DNA of 64,000 nucleotides, from NCBI RefSeq assembly GCF_900176645.1, contig NZ_FXAN01000106.1:1-64000 (forward strand), in the 5' to 3' direction. Position numbers and translations under genes: made by a program. Within the stretch, counting starts at the first letter, position 1. Each line of letters opens with the position of its first letter. Below are positions 16,437 through 26,038 of the stretch, piece after piece. The notes under the pieces are model-generated. The model made no database searches. It was not told where the DNA came from and worked only from the letters and a program-made list of their open reading frames with translations. Source of the DNA: Burkholderia singularis (GTDB lineage: Bacteria > Pseudomonadota > Gammaproteobacteria > Burkholderiales > Burkholderiaceae).

Positions 16437-17966
16437 ATGTCCACTCCCGTCTCCGGCACAACAAACTCAGCGCTGCAACAGCTCAAATCGGCGCAGCAGC
16501 AAGCGGCGCAGTCGATCATCAGCGGCGCGACCGGCAATTCGCAATTGGACGTGGGCACACTCGTGACCACGTTCGTCAATGCGAAGACGGCGGGGCAGGC
16601 CGCGGCGCTGTCGGCTTCAGTGGCCGCCGACCAATCCAAACTGTCCGCGCTCGGCACGTTGCAAGCCGCGCTCTCCGCGCTGCAGGCCGGCATCGGCTCG
16701 CTCGGCGATGGCACGCTGACGCAAAAATTCGTCGCGGGCGCGACCGGCAACGGCCTCACGGCGACGACGGCTCCGGGCGCGGTCGCGGGCAGCTATTCGA
16801 TCTACGTGAGCCAGGTCGCCGATTCGCAGACGCTGTCTTCCGGCGCATTCAATGCGACGCAGCAGCTCGGCACCGGCACGTTGTCGCTCACCGTCGGCGG
16901 CAAATCGACGTCGATCGCGATCGATTCGACGAACAACACGCTGTCCGGCGTGGCCGCCGCGATCAATGCCGCGCAGAACAATCCGGGCGTGACGGCAACG
17001 ATCGTCAACGGCACGGACGGCGCGCATCTGGTGCTGCGCTCGAACTCGCCGGGCGCCGCGAACGCGATCAGCGTCGGCGTCAGCAACCTGTCCGGCGACA
17101 ACGGCTTGTCGAGCCTGGCGGTGACGTCGACGGCGAGCACCACGGGCGGCCAGTCGACGATCCAGTCGGGCGGCAGCATCGCGTGGAAGCAAAGCACGGC
17201 CGCGCAGGACGCGCAATTCACGATCGGCGGCATCGCCGCATCGAGTTCGACCAACACCGTGTCGGGCGCGATTACCGGCGTCACGCTGAATCTGTCGCAA
17301 ACCGCCGTCGGCACGACACAGACGCTCAACGTGACGGCCGACACGGCCGCGCAAGCCACCGCAATCACCAACTTCGTCAATTTGTACAACACGGTGGTCG
17401 CGACCGTCGCAAAGTTGTCGGCGCTGTCGACCGACAGCAGCGGCATGCAAAGCGCGGGGCCGCTGCTCGGCGACTCGGCGCTCAATACGGTCAGCAATTC
17501 GCTCGCGCGGATCGTCGGCGGCAGCGTCAAGACAGACGGCGTGAACGTGTCGCTCGCGTCGCTCGGCATCAAGTTCGCCGACGGCTCGACGTCGGGGCAG
17601 CCGGACGGCTCGCTGACGATCGACACGGCCAAGCTCAATACGGCGTTGCAAAGCAATCCGTCGTCAGTCGCCGCGCTGTTCAACTCGACGAACGGTATCG
17701 GCAAGCAGTTGAACGACTCGATCCAAAACACGGTGCAGACGGGCGGCATCTTCGATATCCGCACGAAAGCGCTGAACCAGGATCTGAAAAGCCTTGGGCA
17801 ACAGCAGGCGCAGCTCACGAGATATGCATCGCTGCTCACCGCTCAGTACAACGCGCAATTCACCGCGCTCAATTCGCTGATGGCGAAGATGAACTCGAAT
17901 TCGAACTATCTGACGCAACTGTTCGGCGGCACGAACAGCGCCGGCGCGCTCGCGAACAACAAGTAA
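16437..17966 (+). CDS. fliD: Flagellar hook-associated protein 2 (filament cap) FliD
   Basis: Cap protein that folds flagellin at the filament tip. The product is 509 residues. It has a polar Gln/Ser-rich N-terminal export region, then a FliD_N-type domain (LDVGTLVTTFVNAKTAGQAAAL). The middle is Thr/Ser/Ala/Gly-rich with the flagellin-IN-type motif LSGVAAAINAAQNNPGVTATIV. The FliD_C domain ends in a coiled coil (LTAQYNAQFTALNSLMAKMNSNSNYLTQLFG). GAAGGGAG precedes the ATG. It lies between fliC and fliT, 13 bp from fliT, so fliD-fliT is one transcript. Confidence 0.96.
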   Translation: MSTPVSGTTNSALQQLKSAQQQAAQSIISGATGNSQLDVGTLVTTFVNAKTAGQAAALSASVAADQSKLSALGTLQAALSALQAGIGSLGDGTLTQKFVAGATGNGLTATTAPGAVAGSYSIYVSQVADSQTLSSGAFNATQQLGTGTLSLTVGGKSTSIAIDSTNNTLSGVAAAINAAQNNPGVTATIVNGTDGAHLVLRSNSPGAANAISVGVSNLSGDNGLSSLAVTSTASTTGGQSTIQSGGSIAWKQSTAAQDAQFTIGGIAASSSTNTVSGAITGVTLNLSQTAVGTTQTLNVTADTAAQATAITNFVNLYNTVVATVAKLSALSTDSSGMQSAGPLLGDSALNTVSNSLARIVGGSVKTDGVNVSLASLGIKFADGSTSGQPDGSLTIDTAKLNTALQSNPSSVAALFNSTNGIGKQLNDSIQNTVQTGGIFDIRTKALNQDLKSLGQQQAQLTRYASLLTAQYNAQFTALNSLMAKMNSNSNYLTQLFGGTNSAGALANNK

Positions 17967-17979
17967 CGGGGCAGACGCG

Positions 17980-18303
17980 ATGAACCAGCCGAATCAGCCG
18001 ACTCTGGACCAGATGTCCTTGATCGAGCGTGTGCTGTCGATCACCCGCGAAATCGATCAAGCGGTGCAGTTGGCCAATTGGTCCGAAGCGGCGCGCCTGG
18101 CCGACGAGCGCTCGCCGCATCTGATGTCGATCACGGGCGAGCAGACGCCCGCCGCGCTCGCGCTCGTGCGCCAGATCCAGGCGATCGATGCGGCGCTCGT
18201 CGCCAACGCGAAGGCCGCGCAGGCCGAACTGCAGGTCGAATACCGGAATGCGATGGACCGGCTGGGGGCGGCAAGCGCCTATCAGGCGGCTGCGCAATTC
18301 TGA
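17980..18303 (+). CDS. fliT: Flagellar export chaperone FliT-like protein
   Basis: Small helical protein of 107 residues (MNQPNQPTLDQMSLIERVLSI...). It contains a repeated helix pattern around IDQAVQLANWSEAARLADER, typical of FliT-type chaperones. In enterics FliT binds FliD before export and also restrains FlhDC. The assignment rests on size, helical character and position 13 bp after fliD; sequence conservation in this family is low. A terminator follows at 18361. Confidence 0.85.
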   Translation: MNQPNQPTLDQMSLIERVLSITREIDQAVQLANWSEAARLADERSPHLMSITGEQTPAALALVRQIQAIDAALVANAKAAQAELQVEYRNAMDRLGAASAYQAAAQF

Positions 18304-18672
18304 CGGTTTCCCTGAACCGACAACTATAAATCACGCGTTTCGTCGCGTGCTCGTTCAACTCCCGCCCGCCGCAAGGCGGGTTTTTTTGTCCGCCCTTCTT
18401 TTCGTTGCCCTTTCCGATCGCTTTGTCGATCGGCCGTTGCGCGGCCATCTGTCGTATCGGCAACCGGTTCGCGCGCTTCGCTGGGTTTCGGGTATGGCGT
18501 GAGCATTGGCGCTCGGAATGGGCGGGAACGCGTGAATTCGAGCCGCGCGACTATGACGCGCGACGCGCGGACACGGCCCGCGTTCGGACGGCGGCACCGC
18601 GTACCGACGCGCGCTTGACGGCTGTTTTCCGTTGTGGATCACTGGAATTTTACGCATATGACGGAGGCGGCC
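18304..18672. other. fliT-LysE-family intergenic region
   Basis: A stretch of 369 bp without a credible gene. It holds the fliT terminator (18361-18387) and the upstream region of the exporter gene. No clear promoter could be picked. Confidence 0.6.
18361..18387 (+). terminator. Intrinsic terminator after fliD-fliT
   Basis: Stem CCCGCC / GGCGGG with an 8-nt loop and seven T residues directly after it, 57 bp past the fliT stop. Confidence 0.88.
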
Positions 18673-19296
18673 ATGTCCGTCGCAACGTGGCTCGCGTTCG
18701 CTGGCGCGAGCATCGTCCTGCTGATGATCCCTGGTCCGACGATCCTGCTCGTGATCGGCGATTCGCTCGCGAATCGCAACCGCTCGCCGTGGAGCACGGT
18801 GGCAGGCGTCGCAGCCGGCGACACTACCGCGATGGCGATCTCGCTGGCCGGCGCGGGAGCGCTGCTCGCGATGTCGGCCGCCGCGTTCACGGCGCTCAAG
18901 CTCGCCGGCGGCGGCTATTTGATCTGCCTCGGCGTGCGGTCGATTCTGCATGCGCGACGCAGCGGCGCGACGACGGTGCGCATGCAAAACCGCTCCGCCG
19001 CGCCGCGGTTCCTGTCCGCATGGGCCGTTACCGCGCTGAACCCGAAAAGCATCGTATTTTTCGTCGCGTTCGTTCCGCAGTTCATTTCGCCGCACCAGAC
19101 TTTCGTCCGGCAATGCGCGGTGCTGCTGCCGACCTTCGTTTGTCTCGCGGCCGTCAATGCCGCCTGCTATGCGCGCATCGCGCGCTTTGCGGCAACGCGG
19201 CTGACGGGCGCCGCCGCGCAACGCCGCTTCGGCTATGGCGGCGGCGCGGCGCTGATCGGAGCCGGCACGCTGACACTCGGGATGTCGAGTCACTGA
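18673..19296 (+). CDS. LysE/RhtB family amino-acid exporter
   Basis: Inner-membrane exporter of 207 residues with about six hydrophobic segments. The N-terminal helix MSVATWLAFAGASIVLLMIPGPTILLVIGDSL carries the family motif PGPT. The ALNPKSIVFFVAFVPQFI motif in the middle is a strong LysE/RhtB signature. I chose the ATG at 18673 because GGAGG lies just upstream; ATGs at 18634 and 18658 in the same frame lack a good site. Substrate unknown; members export homoserine, threonine, lysine or other amino acids. Confidence 0.9.
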   Translation: MSVATWLAFAGASIVLLMIPGPTILLVIGDSLANRNRSPWSTVAGVAAGDTTAMAISLAGAGALLAMSAAAFTALKLAGGGYLICLGVRSILHARRSGATTVRMQNRSAAPRFLSAWAVTALNPKSIVFFVAFVPQFISPHQTFVRQCAVLLPTFVCLAAVNAACYARIARFAATRLTGAAAQRRFGYGGGAALIGAGTLTLGMSSH

Positions 19297-19461
19297 TGCC
19301 GCCGTATTTCGTGCATTGCATGCGATGCCGGCACGCCGGGACATGCGTGCACCCGCAGCGCGGTGCGCGCTGCTCAGGCGGCTGAAACCGGCGCGCCCGA
19401 TAACGCAAAGGCGGCCTCGGCAAAGGCGGCACGCCGCCGACCGCGCACTGCTGCCTCTGCG

Positions 19462-21147
19462 TCAGCCGAGATCGAGCGCCGCGGTGAGATCGCCCGGCGG
19501 CACTTCGCCGCGGGCCACGAACGCGCGCGTGCGCGACGCGACACCGTCGAGCGGCCTCAACCCGTGCACGCGCGAGATGAAACGCAAAATCGAGTTCGTG
19601 TCGTACAGCGTATGGTCCACATAGCCCTGTTTGGCGAACGGTGAAATCACGAGCGCAGGAATCCGCGAACCCGGCCCCCAGCGGTCGCCCTTCGGCGGCG
19701 CGACCGGGTCCCACCATCCGCCGTTCTCGTCGACCGTCAGGATCACGACCGTATGCGCCCATTGCGGGCCGCGCCGGATATGGTCGATCACGGTCGCAAT
19801 ATGCCGGTCGCCCGATTCGACGTCCGCATAGCCCGCATGCATGTTCAGATTGCCCTGCGGCTTGTAGAACGTAACGGCGGGCAGGCGGCCGGCATCGATG
19901 TCGGCGATCAGGCGGTTGGTCGACGGATCGTCGCCCAAGCCCGCGTCGCGCAGATGCCGGCGCCGCGCCTGCGTGCCCGGCGCATAGTTCACGAAATAGT
20001 TGAACGGCTGATGGTGATACTGGAAATCCGGCACCGCGCCCGTGTCGCGATGCTCGAGCGCGTACTGCCATGCGCCGCCATACCACGCCCAGTCGACGCC
20101 CTTCTCCGACAATCGGTCGCCGATCGTCGCGTAACGTTGCGGCGGCAGCACGCGCGGGTCGGACGGATCGGCATAAGCCGGATCGCCGCCCACGGGCGGC
20201 CGCACGCTGCTCGGCTGATACGGCGGCGCCATCGTGTTCACCGCGTAGCCGTCCGGCGTGAACAGCCCGTCGTTCTCGAACTTCGGCGGGCCATCGAGCG
20301 CCGAGGCGGGCGAATCCGCCGCGAGCTTGAGCCGCGTGCCCGTCGGGTCGTCCCCTTCGATGACCGACACCAGATGCTTCGCCGGGCTCGTGTGGACGTC
20401 CGGATAAAGCGGCGCTTGCGCGGAAATCAGGAAGATGTGGTTCAGCCACGAGCCGCCGAACGCGGCCATGAAAAAGTTGTCGCAAAGCGTGTATTGCCGC
20501 GCGAGGCTCCAGAGCCGCAATGTGTCGGCCGAGTTCCGGTAATGGCCCATCACGAGCGCACCGGAATCCGCCCAAGCGACGAACTGGTCGTTGCGCCCCG
20601 CGTTGATCTGCATCTGGTTCTGATAGAAGCGATGCCACAAATCGCGCGTGATGACGCCGTTCGGCAGCGGCCTGCGTTGCGCGTCGGGAATCACGAACGG
20701 CGCGTTGGGCAGCCCCGTGATGTCGCCCTCGCCGATCATGTAGCGCTTGCCGTCGACAACCTGCGCCTGCGGCACGAGGCCGCCCCAGATCGCGGGCAGC
20801 GCAGGCAGCGGCGTCTTGCCGTCGCGGTCGAGTTGGATGTAACGCGGCGGCGGCACGGTGCGCAACGGATGCCGTACTCCCGGAAAATCGCCGAATAGAT
20901 TGGCGAAGCTGCGATTTTCCGCGTAGATCACGACAATGTTGCGCACTTGCTGACGCAGCGCGGCGTCGAGCCGCAGATCTTCGGTCGAGCGCGGCTCGGC
21001 CTGCGCGTTCGTCTCGCAGCCGCCCAGCGCGACGCTTGCGCCGAGCGCGGCGATGCCGCCGAGTATGCGGCGGCGCTCGGGATCATTCGGAAGATCGTCG
21101 GCGGAAAGATCGGGACGCTGGGTCGACGGGGAATGCGGATCGGTCAC
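19462..21147 (-). CDS. acpA: AcpA/phospholipase C family phosphoesterase, probable Tat-exported lipoprotein
   Basis: Secreted phosphoesterase of the phosphoesterase family that includes bacterial phospholipases C and acid phosphatase AcpA. The product is 561 residues. The N-terminus carries ERRRILGGIAALGASVALGGC, which combines a twin-arginine-like motif with a lipobox ending at Cys44, so it may be a Tat-exported lipoprotein. The metal-site motif VVIYAENRSFANLFG is at 72-86. The C-terminal metal motif is VVILTVDENGGWWDPVAPP, followed by GPGSRIPALVISPFAKQGYVDHTLYD. The shorter, single-domain form fits AcpA better than haemolytic phospholipases, which carry extra C-terminal domains. It is convergent with the LysE gene. 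Confidence 0.9.
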   Translation of the reverse strand: MTDPHSPSTQRPDLSADDLPNDPERRRILGGIAALGASVALGGCETNAQAEPRSTEDLRLDAALRQQVRNIVVIYAENRSFANLFGDFPGVRHPLRTVPPPRYIQLDRDGKTPLPALPAIWGGLVPQAQVVDGKRYMIGEGDITGLPNAPFVIPDAQRRPLPNGVITRDLWHRFYQNQMQINAGRNDQFVAWADSGALVMGHYRNSADTLRLWSLARQYTLCDNFFMAAFGGSWLNHIFLISAQAPLYPDVHTSPAKHLVSVIEGDDPTGTRLKLAADSPASALDGPPKFENDGLFTPDGYAVNTMAPPYQPSSVRPPVGGDPAYADPSDPRVLPPQRYATIGDRLSEKGVDWAWYGGAWQYALEHRDTGAVPDFQYHHQPFNYFVNYAPGTQARRRHLRDAGLGDDPSTNRLIADIDAGRLPAVTFYKPQGNLNMHAGYADVESGDRHIATVIDHIRRGPQWAHTVVILTVDENGGWWDPVAPPKGDRWGPGSRIPALVISPFAKQGYVDHTLYDTNSILRFISRVHGLRPLDGVASRTRAFVARGEVPPGDLTAALDLG

Positions 21148-21376
21148 GGCTGCTCCTTGTTCTGGTTTGTCATCGGGGTCGGTCGTGCATCGTCACAAAA
21201 ATGACACATTCGTGACTATAACGCGTCACCTTCGGCAAACCCGGCGCAAAAGCCCATGAAATCGCAAGCGGCGCCCGATGCCGGCGTCCGCGGCCGCCCC
21301 GCAAGCTCAACGCGGCCGGGCCGGCCGATTGCAATGCCGGGCCGCGTTGGGCCTGCGCCGACGGCGCCGAGCCGCG

Positions 21377-22063
21377 TCAGTCCGTCCCGTACTTCGGCGA
21401 ATGCGGGCCGTACAGCAGCCCGCCCGGCTGGCCGGCCGACAGCAGGCGGCTGCTCGTCAGCCCGGCGACATCCACCGCTTCGTCGGTCAGCGTATGCGCG
21501 ATCTGCTTGATCGCCGCCTGCGCGAGCGCGCCGATCAGCCCGCCCACGCCGACGTTCACGTTGCCGCCCAACTCCTTGCCGGTTGCCCGGCCGATGCCCT
21601 GCCACAGCACGTCGCCCGTATGCAGATCGACCAGCTTCGCGGATGCCGCGACGGCCGTCGTGCTGTCGAGAATCGTGTAGACCGAACCGTACTGGGTCAC
21701 CGTCGTGTATAGCGCCGCGTCCGCCCCGTAAATCTCGCGCAGCTTCGCGGCCGGCACCGTCTGGATGTCGGCCGCATTCGTCAGCCCGTTCTGCTTGAAG
21801 GTCTCCTCCATCACGGCGACGGGCACGACGTAATAGCCCGCCTCGGCCACGGGCAACGTCATTTGCGACAGCACGCCATAGGTCGCCTTCACGTCCGACG
21901 TGTCGTTTTGCGGCGGCAGCAGCAGGATCGAGCGCGGCTGGCTCTTCTTGAACGCGGTGTAATCGACGTGCTGCGCCGGCGCCGCGCATGCAGCGAGCAG
22001 CACGAGCACGGACACGGACACGGACACGGCCGACAGCAGTCTTGCGGAAATGAACTTGAGCAT
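21377..22063 (-). CDS. GNA1162/DUF799 family lipoprotein
   Basis: Predicted lipoprotein of 228 residues with signal peptide and lipobox (VLVLLAAC, Cys26). The mature part matches the GNA1162 family: VDYTAFKKSQPRSILLLPP near the start, then VMEETFKQNGL and YGADAALYTTVTQYGS. It is the third gene of a conserved trio (CsgG-like, DUF4810, DUF799) on one strand, 9 bp after the DUF4810 gene. GNA1162 has a TolB-N-like fold and is thought to act at the outer membrane. The biochemical role is unknown. Confidence 0.88.
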   Translation of the reverse strand: MLKFISARLLSAVSVSVSVLVLLAACAAPAQHVDYTAFKKSQPRSILLLPPQNDTSDVKATYGVLSQMTLPVAEAGYYVVPVAVMEETFKQNGLTNAADIQTVPAAKLREIYGADAALYTTVTQYGSVYTILDSTTAVAASAKLVDLHTGDVLWQGIGRATGKELGGNVNVGVGGLIGALAQAAIKQIAHTLTDEAVDVAGLTSSRLLSAGQPGGLLYGPHSPKYGTD

Positions 22064-22072
22064 CGCGGGTCC

Positions 22073-22450
22073 TTATTGTTGTTTGGATTTCTTCTTCAGC
22101 AGGAAGTCCATATAGGCCGCCGATTCGGGAAATGCTTCCTTCTCGGCCTCGAACGCCTGCGCGGCCTGCTGCTCCTTGCCGACGCCCGCATACAGCATGC
22201 CCAGATGCGCCTCGAAACCGGGCGGCGGCCGGTTGCCTTTCGCGCGGATCTTTTGCAGCGCCTGCTCGAGCGCGCCGATCTGCTCTTCCGGGCTCTTTTG
22301 CCCCTTGAAGTACTCGTAGACTTGCGGCTGATAGCCGTCCCACTGATAAAGCGGCTTCGGTTGATTCGCCGCGCACCCCGTCAGCAGCGCAACAGCGGCC
22401 GTCACCGGCACGCATGCCGCCGTGCTAAAAATTTTCTTCTTCGTTGTCAT
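22073..22450 (-). CDS. DUF4810 small lipoprotein
   Basis: Predicted lipoprotein of 125 residues with a classical signal (MTTKKKIFSTAACVPVTAAVALLTGC). The mature part begins AANQPKPLYQWDGYQPQVYEYFKG, the hallmark of DUF4810, and then looks like a single TPR-like helical repeat (HLGMLYAGVGKEQQAAQAFEAEKEAFPES). An alternative start 45 bp upstream (22495) overlaps the preceding stop codon as ATGA, which would favour coupled translation; I prefer 22450 because it gives a clean signal peptide. Middle gene of the lipoprotein trio. Function unknown. Confidence 0.85.
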   Translation of the reverse strand: MTTKKKIFSTAACVPVTAAVALLTGCAANQPKPLYQWDGYQPQVYEYFKGQKSPEEQIGALEQALQKIRAKGNRPPPGFEAHLGMLYAGVGKEQQAAQAFEAEKEAFPESAAYMDFLLKKKSKQQ

Positions 22451-22491
22451 GGTTGATGAGTCGATGGATGGAACGATCCGGCTCGCGCCGT

Positions 22492-23169
22492 TCATTTGCC
22501 GGACGCAAGCGCGCCGGAGTCGACCTGTTCGGCCAGATGATCGACGGCTTCCTGAATCGCGAGATCGAGCACCTTGCCGTTGAGCGTCGAGTCATAACCG
22601 GCCGTGCCGCCAAAGCCGATGATCTCGCGGTTCGACAAGCTGTATTCACCGGCGCCCTGGCTCGACAGGACCACTTCCGACGTGGCCGTATCGACGATGT
22701 TGAGATTCACCTTCGCGTAAGCGATCTGGCTCTTGCCGCGCCCGAGAATGCCGAACAGCTGCTGATCGCCGACTTCCTTGCGGCCGAACTCGGTCACGTC
22801 GCCGGTCACGACGTAATGCGCGCCCTTCACGTTCTGGCGCTGCTTCAGAAAGGCCGCTTCCTGCTTGATCTCGTCGAGATTTTCGCGATCCAGCACGTTG
22901 AAGCGGCGGCTCTGCTGCAGCTTGGTGATGAGAATCGTCTTGGCCTGGCCGCCGAGGCGATCGACGCCGTCGGTGAAGATGCCGCGCATGTAGCTGGAGC
23001 GGTTGTCGAACTTGCCGATCGCGATCTGAACCGGCTTGCCCGCATACGGCTTTTGCGCGCTGGGCGTCGGGGGCACGGCGAGCGTGCGCGACTCCTCGGT
23101 GGCACAAGCGCAAAGCGCGACGGCGGCAGCCGTCATGAGCAGCGTCACATAGGATTTTGAAGTTTTCAA
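22492..23169 (-). CDS. CsgG/HfaB-like outer-membrane lipoprotein
   Basis: Lipoprotein of 225 residues related to the CsgG curli secretion channel. I place the start at the TTG at 23169, with TGGAGGA 8-9 nt upstream; no ATG gives a sensible signal peptide. The signal is followed by the lipobox ALCAC. The mature protein carries the CsgG-type core VQIAIGKFDNRSSYMRGIFTDGVDRLGGQAK, then NVLDRENLDEIKQE and HYVVTGDVTEFGRKE. It is shorter than E. coli CsgG (277). No curli subunit genes are nearby; the partners are the DUF4810 and GNA1162 lipoproteins. A cell-envelope assembly role is plausible but unproven. Confidence 0.87.
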   Translation of the reverse strand: MKTSKSYVTLLMTAAAVALCACATEESRTLAVPPTPSAQKPYAGKPVQIAIGKFDNRSSYMRGIFTDGVDRLGGQAKTILITKLQQSRRFNVLDRENLDEIKQEAAFLKQRQNVKGAHYVVTGDVTEFGRKEVGDQQLFGILGRGKSQIAYAKVNLNIVDTATSEVVLSSQGAGEYSLSNREIIGFGGTAGYDSTLNGKVLDLAIQEAVDHLAEQVDSGALASGK

Positions 23170-23822
23170 ACGATGAGTCCTCCAGGGAAAGAGCCAAAAA
23201 AACGAGCGGGCGACGCCGCCGGCGGGGTGCCGCCTGCCGGCATGCGTGGACGACAAGCAACGCGGCGCCGTCCATTCGCCGGTCTATCCGGCGCGTGGAA
23301 AACACCGGCGCAACGCATGCGACGGCTCGCATGACGGACGGCACCGGCCGTGCGTGCATCCCGCTACCCGCTTCACGTGAAGCGAACGCGTGACCACGCG
23401 CAGTGAAGCGTCAGATAAGCGGTGAAAGGGGATGGGCGAATCGTGCGGTTGCGCGATTCGCGGCGGACGTGTGGGCATGCGCGGCAGCGCGCGCAAACGC
23501 ATGACGGCGAACCGGTCGGCCTGCCGCGCTTCGCGCCGGCCCGCCAATGTTCGCCGCCCCCCGGTACCCGGACGTATCCAGGCATGGTCTGTTGTTATTT
23601 GCTGTCAATTTATTCCCGCGACATGCAATAGTTATCATTCGATGCAACGATAACGACAATCGGTGCCGCGCGACAACAGAAAATTGCCGATGTCGGGCCG
23701 CCGCCACGCTCCGGTCCTGCCCTGCCGGTACGCACATGAAGTTCCGGCCAAACCTGACATCAGAGGCGCGTGCCGGAAGTCGCTCCGCACACGACACCCT
23801 TGCGGCTGGTACGCGCACTGCT
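23170..23822. other. Intergenic region between the lipoprotein operon and the second chemoreceptor
   Basis: A stretch of 653 bp with no credible gene; all frames are GC shadows. The right part (23580-23660) is locally AT-rich and holds a near-palindrome at 23631-23654, likely part of the promoter region of the CsgG operon or an operator. Confidence 0.55.
23631..23654. promoter_or_regulatory. Near-palindromic 24-bp element
   Basis: GTTATC at the left end and GATAAC at the right, with 9 of 12 positions matching across the dyad. It sits in an AT-rich patch about 460 bp upstream of the CsgG-like gene. It looks like a regulator-binding site; the regulator is unknown. Confidence 0.4.
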
Positions 23823-25628
23823 TCACGCAACCTTGAACCGCCCCACCGCGTCGGCCAGTTCCGCCGCCTGGGTTTGGAGCGCAGAGGCGGCCGCCGCGGA
23901 CTGCTCGACGAGCGCCGCGTTCTGCTGAACCATCTCGTCGAGTTGTGCGACCGCGCGATTCACTTCCTGGATTCCGCGCGTCTGCTCGTCGGCCGCGTTC
24001 GAGATGTCGCGCATGATCGACGTTACGTTCGAAACGGTGCCCACGATGTCGTCCATCGTCCGGCCGGCCTGTTGCACGAGCGTCGCGCCCGCCGACACGC
24101 TCGACACGCTCGAATCGATCAACGCCTTGATTTCCTTGGCCGCCTGCGCGCTGCGCTGCGCGAGCGTGCGCACCTCGCCGGCGACCACCGCGAAGCCGCG
24201 CCCTTCCTCGCCCGCGCGCGCGGCTTCGACCGCCGCATTCAGTGCAAGGATGTTGGTCTGGAACGCGATGCCGTCGATCACGCCGATGATGTCGCTGATC
24301 TTGCCCGACGCGCCCTCGATCTCGCGCATCGTCGTCACGACATCGGCCACGACCGTGCCGCCGCGCGACGCGACCGACGCCGCGTTCGTCGCGATATCGT
24401 TGGCCTGACGCGCGGCGCTCGCCGATTGCGTGACCGTCGACGTGATCTCCTCGATCGACGCGGCCGTTTCCTCAAGGCTCGCCGCCGCCGATTCCGTGCG
24501 ACGCGACAAATCGTGATTGCCCGACGCGATCTCGCTCGCCGCGTGCCGCACCGATTCGCTCGCGTCGCGAATCATCCGCATCACGTCGTTCAGCTTGCCG
24601 ACGAATGCGTTGAACGAGCGCGCGATCTGCGCGACCTCGTCGCGCCCCGCGTCGGGCAGCCGCTGCGTCAGATCGCCCGTGCCGGAGCCGATCGACTCCA
24701 TCGCATCGCGAATGCGCGCCAGCCCCTTGAACGCCACGCCCGTCACCGCGCCGACAATCGCCGCCGCGACGGCGGCGAGCAGCACCAGCGCGCCGATCGA
24801 CGTGAAGAGCGTCGAATGCATGCCAGCCATTGCATCCGCCCTGTCGAGCGCGACGACGACAAGCCAGTCCGCGCCCGGCACGGCGCGCGCGCGCATCAGC
24901 TTCGCCGCCCCCGCGACGTGCGCGACGACCGGCTCCGCGCCATCGTCAGCCGACGACGCGGCAAGGCTCTCGACGCTCAGGTCGTCCGACAGCTCGTTGA
25001 CCGGCTTGAGCGTGAGCTTCGAATCCGCATGCGCGACAATGCGGCCGCCGCGATCGACGAGCATCCCGAAGCTTCCGGGCGTCGGGTGGATCGCCTTGAC
25101 GTTCGCGATCACGCTGTCCATCGCGACGTCGCCGGACACGACGCCCTTGAGCACGCCGTCGCGCACGATCGGCGCGGCGAACGCGACGACGAGCTTGCCG
25201 GTTCCGACGTCCACGTAGGGAGGCGTCACGACCGGCTTGCCCGCCTGCACGGCCTGCGTGTACCACGGCCGGCTGGTCGGATCGTAGTCGGCGGGAATGC
25301 CGGATGCGTCGGAGAACTTCGCGGTCTTGTCCGCATAGCCGACGTAGACGTTCGTGAAACCGCCCGCGGCGGCAATCAATTTCAGCGCCGGGACCGGATC
25401 GGGCGTCAATGCCACGTCTTCGGCCGACACCACCAGTTGCGTCTTCGAGGCGACCCAATCGGCAATGCCCGTCTGATGCCCGGTCAATACCGCGCTGAGA
25501 TTCTGGCGAATGGCATCACGGTTGTAGCGGCTCGCGACGGCATAATTGAGCGCAGTATTGACAACAAGCGCGCCGACGACAATGGCAACGCACGCGGCAA
25601 GAATGCGGGAGCGAATCGAGGAGAGCAT
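23823..25628 (-). CDS. Methyl-accepting chemotaxis protein with a dCache-type sensor
   Basis: Inner-membrane chemoreceptor of 601 residues. After [23 protein letters not shown] (first membrane helix) comes a periplasmic domain of about 240 residues. It carries the Cache signature [25 protein letters not shown] and ends before a second membrane helix near 275-300. A HAMP segment and a signalling rod with [20 protein letters not shown] follow. The protein ends in GRFKVA. dCache sensors often bind amino acids or other small metabolites. The start at 25628 was chosen because the upstream 83 codons have no family similarity. A sigma-28-like site at 25663-25690 would put this receptor in the flagellar regulon. 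Confidence 0.95.
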   Translation of the reverse strand: MLSSIRSRILAACVAIVVGALVVNTALNYAVASRYNRDAIRQNLSAVLTGHQTGIADWVASKTQLVVSAEDVALTPDPVPALKLIAAAGGFTNVYVGYADKTAKFSDASGIPADYDPTSRPWYTQAVQAGKPVVTPPYVDVGTGKLVVAFAAPIVRDGVLKGVVSGDVAMDSVIANVKAIHPTPGSFGMLVDRGGRIVAHADSKLTLKPVNELSDDLSVESLAASSADDGAEPVVAHVAGAAKLMRARAVPGADWLVVVALDRADAMAGMHSTLFTSIGALVLLAAVAAAIVGAVTGVAFKGLARIRDAMESIGSGTGDLTQRLPDAGRDEVAQIARSFNAFVGKLNDVMRMIRDASESVRHAASEIASGNHDLSRRTESAAASLEETAASIEEITSTVTQSASAARQANDIATNAASVASRGGTVVADVVTTMREIEGASGKISDIIGVIDGIAFQTNILALNAAVEAARAGEEGRGFAVVAGEVRTLAQRSAQAAKEIKALIDSSVSSVSAGATLVQQAGRTMDDIVGTVSNVTSIMRDISNAADEQTRGIQEVNRAVAQLDEMVQQNAALVEQSAAAASALQTQAAELADAVGRFKVA

Positions 25629-26038
25629 GGCAGGCGACGTTGGAAGAGTGCGAATCCTACGGTTTACGGCAGCAGGGCCGGGGGACTTGACCCATGCGCG
25701 ACAGATGACCGTGACTCTTTTGTGACGCCGGCGGCGGAAGAACGGCCCGCGCCGAAGGCCGCGCGTGATTCGCGGCGGCGGGCGGGTTTTCGATTTCTGT
25801 TTTAACTGCTTGATTATTTTATTGATTCCGACTCGCCCGGGCGCGAACCCGCGCCGCCGCTCAAATTCGAAATGCAAAGCCGGCGGGTTTTATGTGAATG
25901 CACGAATCGCCCTCGCACCAAATGCCGGGGCAAATCGCCCGGCTTCGGCCACCGCGAGCCCAATTCGATCACAAATGCACGAAAGCGCGATCCCGGCTTG
26001 GGCGAATGCCTTTGTGCGCACGCCGGCTGAACGTCGCA
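25629..26038. other. Chemoreceptor-acetyltransferase intergenic region
   Basis: A stretch of 410 bp with no credible gene. It holds the sigma-28-like promoter of the receptor gene and, towards the right, sequence downstream of the acetyltransferase gene. An AT-rich patch at 25795-25830 has no assigned role. Confidence 0.55.
25663..25690 (-). promoter_or_regulatory. Candidate sigma-28 promoter of the dCache chemoreceptor
   Basis: On the minus strand: TCAAGTCC, 12 nt, GCCGTAAA. The -10 is identical to that of motA and the -35 starts like that of fliC; the spacer is one base longer. It lies 35 bp upstream of the start codon. Confidence 0.65.
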
